Source: Roseiflexaceae bacterium UBA965
Lineage (GTDB): Bacteria > Chloroflexota > Chloroflexia > Chloroflexales > Roseiflexaceae
Direction: 5' to 3'
Length of the DNA: 7,334 nucleotides
Assembly: GCA_002292925.1 (NCBI GenBank)
Contig: DBCF01000135.1
Coordinates: 1 to 7,334 of the forward strand
The position numbers were made by a program, and so were the translations under genes. The notes beneath the pieces are model-generated. The model ran no database searches and was not told the origin of the DNA. It was given only the letters and a program-made list of their open reading frames with translations. Positions 5,292 to 7,334 of the stretch are shown here, in pieces (position 1 is the first letter of the stretch; each line of letters begins with the position of its first letter).

Positions 5292-6236
5292 ATGACTGAC
5301 ACAATTTCGACACCCCAATTGATGCACTGCTACGACGAAGAATCTTATGGCCGGATAATCATGACCGGTCGCGATAGTGCCGCCTTGTTGCAACGCCTCA
5401 CCACCAACGATGTACTCGCCCTCCAACCCAACCAAGGCATCCAGACCGTTTTGACCACCCCGATTGGCCGCATCATTGACGTGCTTCACGTCGTGCGGGT
5501 AGGTGATGCACTGTGGGTATTGACCAGTCCTGGCCAAGGCCCGGCGGTCTATAGTCACCTCAAAAAGAATATTTTTTTTAATGACCACATCACATTGACC
5601 CCAGCGGCCCGTACGTACCGTCAAGTAGCGCTCTACGGTGTAGGCGCGACGGCGTTTGTCTCACAGCTGAGCGGACGTGACATGACGACGATTCCTCAAT
5701 GGCAAGCGAGTGTTTTTGCAGTGGCTGATGCCGAGGTGATTGCGACGCCGATTGCGCCACTCGCTGGCGGTGGCTGGCGCCTACTCATCCCCACTGATGT
5801 AGTCGCAGCCTGTGGGCTTGATGGCCTCCCCGTGGCGTCTGACGCGCTAATCAATCAATGGCAAATCGAATCGTTTGTGCCGGCCTATGGCCATGAATTG
5901 AGCACCGAATATATTCCCCTTGAGGCCGGGCTTGAGCAGGCGATTAGCTTCAAAAAAGGCTGCTATGTCGGTCAAGAAATCATTGCGCGTATGGAAAGTC
6001 GCGGCCGCCGCGCCAAACAACTCAGCCGCGTACGCTTGGCATCGCTCGTCACCACCCCGGCGGCGATTAGCACCGATGCGGGGCGTGATGCGGGGGTGGT
6101 GACTCGGGTAATCGATTCACCACGGTATGGCATTATCGGCCTCGCCTATCTCAAGACCCAAATCGATGTCAGCGAACCGCTGTGTGTGGGTGAGGTTGTA
6201 GTACAACGCTGTGATGATGCGTGGCAGGGAGTATAA
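5292..6236 (+). CDS. ygfZ: YgfZ/GcvT-fold folate-binding protein (Fe-S cluster maintenance)
   Basis: This 314-residue cytoplasmic protein is related to the glycine-cleavage T protein but carries the YgfZ signature K-G-C-Y-x-G-Q-E at 222-229, with Cys224 as the conserved cysteine. YgfZ (IBA57 in mitochondria) binds tetrahydrofolate and supports repair or assembly of certain [4Fe-4S] proteins such as MiaB. Other family features are the N-terminal LLQRLTTNDV (32-41), the TPIGRIIDVL segment (56-65), the PLEAGLEQAISFKKG run (209-223) and a C-terminal barrel (about 245-314). Its length is close to that of E. coli YgfZ. It starts an operon: the zinc-ribbon gene begins 3 nt after its TAA stop. A run of eight T (5572-5579) within the codons for Ile-Phe-Phe is a possible slippage site but the frame is intact. 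The cysteine signature makes the assignment firm over GcvT itself, which lacks it. Confidence 0.93.
   Translation: MTDTISTPQLMHCYDEESYGRIIMTGRDSAALLQRLTTNDVLALQPNQGIQTVLTTPIGRIIDVLHVVRVGDALWVLTSPGQGPAVYSHLKKNIFFNDHITLTPAARTYRQVALYGVGATAFVSQLSGRDMTTIPQWQASVFAVADAEVIATPIAPLAGGGWRLLIPTDVVAACGLDGLPVASDALINQWQIESFVPAYGHELSTEYIPLEAGLEQAISFKKGCYVGQEIIARMESRGRRAKQLSRVRLASLVTTPAAISTDAGRDAGVVTRVIDSPRYGIIGLAYLKTQIDVSEPLCVGEVVVQRCDDAWQGV
6226..6231 (+). promoter_or_regulatory. Ribosome binding site of the zinc-ribbon gene
   Basis: AGGGAG lies 8 nt before ATG 6240, inside the last codons of ygfZ. This placement suggests coupled translation. Confidence 0.65.
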
Positions 6237-6239
6237 ACA

Positions 6240-6668
6240 ATGACAGTCAACCACGTTGAACGAATTTGCCCAGAATGTCGGGCTGCCCAGTCATTAGATG
6301 CTCACTACTGTGGCACCTGTGGCGCCCCGCTCGAGCGCCTCGTGCCGGTGCGGGCTAACCAGTGGCTCCCCGCTGTGGTGCGCCAACAACTGCGCCACCC
6401 CCTCGTGCGGGGTGCCGCCATGGGAGCCATGGCAGTGGCGGTCGAAGTAGCCGTGGTGTTGATTCGCCGCGCCCTCTCGCGTCAAGTCGAAAATCAGCTT
6501 GTTTCTCGTGGCGATGCACCGTTGTCCACCACGCGTCAATCACCGGACGCACCGTCGCCATCCCGGCGCACCACAGTCACTGCCCGGCGGCGGACGTGGT
6601 TTTGGCGTGACAAAAACGGCAACACCCGTAGCGACGAACAAATGGAGTGGCGTCGTGTCGACGAGTAA
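6240..6668 (+). CDS. Zinc-ribbon membrane-anchored protein of unknown function
   Basis: This 142-residue protein starts with a CPEC (C10, C13) and CGTC (C24, C27) pair, a compact zinc-ribbon of the double-CxxC type. One hydrophobic segment follows (about 57-76, GAAMGAMAVAVEVAVVLI), then an Arg/Ser/Pro-rich, probably disordered region (80-118) and a short Trp-rich tail (RTWFWRDKNGN). I do not recognise the family beyond the zinc-ribbon. The Arg before and after the helix leaves topology uncertain; a cytoplasmic zinc-ribbon with one membrane anchor is likely. It begins 3 nt after ygfZ, and its 3' end overlaps the next gene by 14 nt, so all three are probably one transcript. A scaffold or protein-contact role is plausible but is inference. 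Confidence 0.85.
   Translation: MTVNHVERICPECRAAQSLDAHYCGTCGAPLERLVPVRANQWLPAVVRQQLRHPLVRGAAMGAMAVAVEVAVVLIRRALSRQVENQLVSRGDAPLSTTRQSPDAPSPSRRTTVTARRRTWFWRDKNGNTRSDEQMEWRRVDE
6644..6647 (+). promoter_or_regulatory. Ribosome binding site deciding the GTG 6655 start
   Basis: GGAG lies 7 nt before GTG 6655, within the end of the zinc-ribbon gene. It is the best-placed ribosome site for the overlapping downstream frame; the only earlier in-frame GTG I saw nearby, at 6607, has none. Confidence 0.6.
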
Positions 6669-7334
6669 TGCCCGCATTGGGCATTTAACGCAGGTTACTC
6701 GCCCCCATCACTGGCGTTGGTGGCTCCATCTGATGGTACAGGGGGCGGTGTCACTCTGTGTCGCCCTCGCGTTTTGCCTGATTGCCATCACGATTATTGC
6801 CCAATTAGTGGCACTCCCCCACCGCAGTTATTGGATTGTGGCTACGTTGCTTGCATGGGTGCTGAGCGTGCTACTCATGATCTTTTGGCGGGTGCGCCAA
6901 ATGCCCAATCGCTGGCGCCGCCTCGATCTAGCCTATGGCTGGCAGTCTGCGCTGGCAACGGCGGCGTTTTTTGCGACTGCACCCAATCACCCCCTCGTAG
7001 ATTCCCAATATCAGGCCACGTTGACCATGATTGCCACTACTCCGGCTCGTCAACTCCGCGTGTGGTCGCCACGTCGTGGGTGGGTGCTGGTAGGGGCACT
7101 CTGCCTACTAGTGGTTGCGTGGGTATTGCCGACGCCGTTTGACCGCCAAATCGCCCAACAGCAACAATTCCAGCAATTAGCCCAGTCCGTTGCTCAACAA
7201 CTCCAACAACTACCCCCACTTGTTCCCATTGATGCGACTGCACTCGCAACCAGCCCCGATCCGCAGACCCTCGTGGCCCAACTCAATGCAACCACGGCCC
7301 AAGTGACGGCCCAAGCGCAGGCCAGCCAGCAACT
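6655..7334 (+). CDS. Gln-rich membrane protein, N-terminal part (runs off the window)
   Basis: A frame open from GTG 6655 to the last base encodes at least 226 residues. It overlaps the zinc-ribbon gene by 14 nt in another frame. Two hydrophobic helices (about 27-50 and 58-79) are followed by an Arg-rich turn (RQMPNRWRRLDLAYGWQS), a roughly 50-residue soluble loop and a third helix (142-158) ending LPTPFD. After that the chain is rich in Gln and Ala (IAQQQQFQQLAQSVAQQLQQL, then more to the end) and probably forms a coiled coil. The order of two helices, a 'RLDLA...LATA' loop, a third helix ending in a Leu-Pro turn and a long Gln/Ala helix recalls large DUF4175-like membrane proteins, but I cannot confirm this. 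An alternative is simply an uncharacterised coiled-coil membrane protein. Codon use and the coupled start argue that it is real, and the frames overlapping it look like shadows. Confidence 0.78.
   Translation, partial: MSTSNARIGHLTQVTRPHHWRWWLHLMVQGAVSLCVALAFCLIAITIIAQLVALPHRSYWIVATLLAWVLSVLLMIFWRVRQMPNRWRRLDLAYGWQSALATAAFFATAPNHPLVDSQYQATLTMIATTPARQLRVWSPRRGWVLVGALCLLVVAWVLPTPFDRQIAQQQQFQQLAQSVAQQLQQLPPLVPIDATALATSPDPQTLVAQLNATTAQVTAQAQASQQ
6667..6685 (+). other. Small hairpin at the zinc-ribbon stop / overlapping gene start
   Basis: AATGCCC (6667-6673) and GGGCATT (6679-6685) form a perfect 7-bp stem with a 5-nt loop. The first arm contains two bases of the zinc-ribbon TAA stop, and the whole hairpin lies in codons 5-11 of the overlapping gene. 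No T run follows, so it is not a good terminator. A translational or mRNA-stability role is possible; chance is not excluded. Confidence 0.4.

Noticed and set aside
6717..7142. 141-codon plus-strand frame with Cys-rich product near the window end
   Set aside because: It is out of frame with the longer coupled frame from GTG 6655 that shows membrane helices and a Gln-rich stretch; it has no ribosome site and looks like a shadow.
1..7334. Mobile elements, CRISPR arrays, tRNA or rRNA genes, defence systems
   Set aside because: No transposase or integrase motifs, no spaced direct repeats and no RNA gene signatures were seen; the genes are ordinary chromosomal types.

Overview
The window looks like a chromosomal stretch from a moderately G+C-rich bacterium. 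It has Shine-Dalgarno sites, sigma70-type TATAAT boxes, a lipobox lipoprotein and an intrinsic terminator. An EGY-like membrane M50 protease, a CehA/McbA-type PHP protein and Gln-rich, TTG-leucine-rich proteins would fit a Chloroflexota (Chloroflexia) organism. That assignment is an impression from gene style only; no marker gene is present. I see no phage, IS, CRISPR, tRNA or rRNA sequence.

Layout: (1) 1-258 (+) is the 3' end of a probable GH116-type glycosidase. It ends stop-to-stop against (2) 259-1278 (-), a malate/L-lactate/ureidoglycolate-type dehydrogenase (Ldh_2 family) whose GGxKG motif is altered. (3) A perfect 16-bp stem terminator (1363-1402) closes (4) the BMP/PnrA-type solute-binding lipoprotein gene at 1420-2436 (-). 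(5) The 175-bp divergent intergenic region 2437-2611 is the best regulatory DNA here. It holds a near-consensus promoter for the lipoprotein gene with a 7-bp-arm dyad on its start point, a GUGA-capped hairpin abutting the ribosome binding site, and a TATAAT box for (6) the M50 site-2 protease at 2612-3718 (+). This gene converges, with a 5-nt gap, on (7) a PHP metallohydrolase at 3724-4761 (-), which lies 10 nt downstream of (8) a small isoprenylcysteine-methyltransferase-like membrane protein at 4772-5236 (-). (9) Divergent from that pair is a tightly packed (+) operon: a YgfZ-type folate-binding protein (5292-6236), a zinc-ribbon membrane protein (6240-6668), and an overlapping GTG-started Gln-rich membrane protein (6655 to the window end, truncated).

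Functionally this is mostly ordinary housekeeping and metabolic content: nucleoside or solute capture, regulated intramembrane proteolysis, Fe-S cluster maintenance (YgfZ), and enzymes whose substrates cannot be read from sequence. I did not find a convincing new multi-gene system. The points most worth checking are the lipoprotein control region, the degenerate dehydrogenase motif, and the translationally coupled zinc-ribbon/Gln-rich membrane pair.
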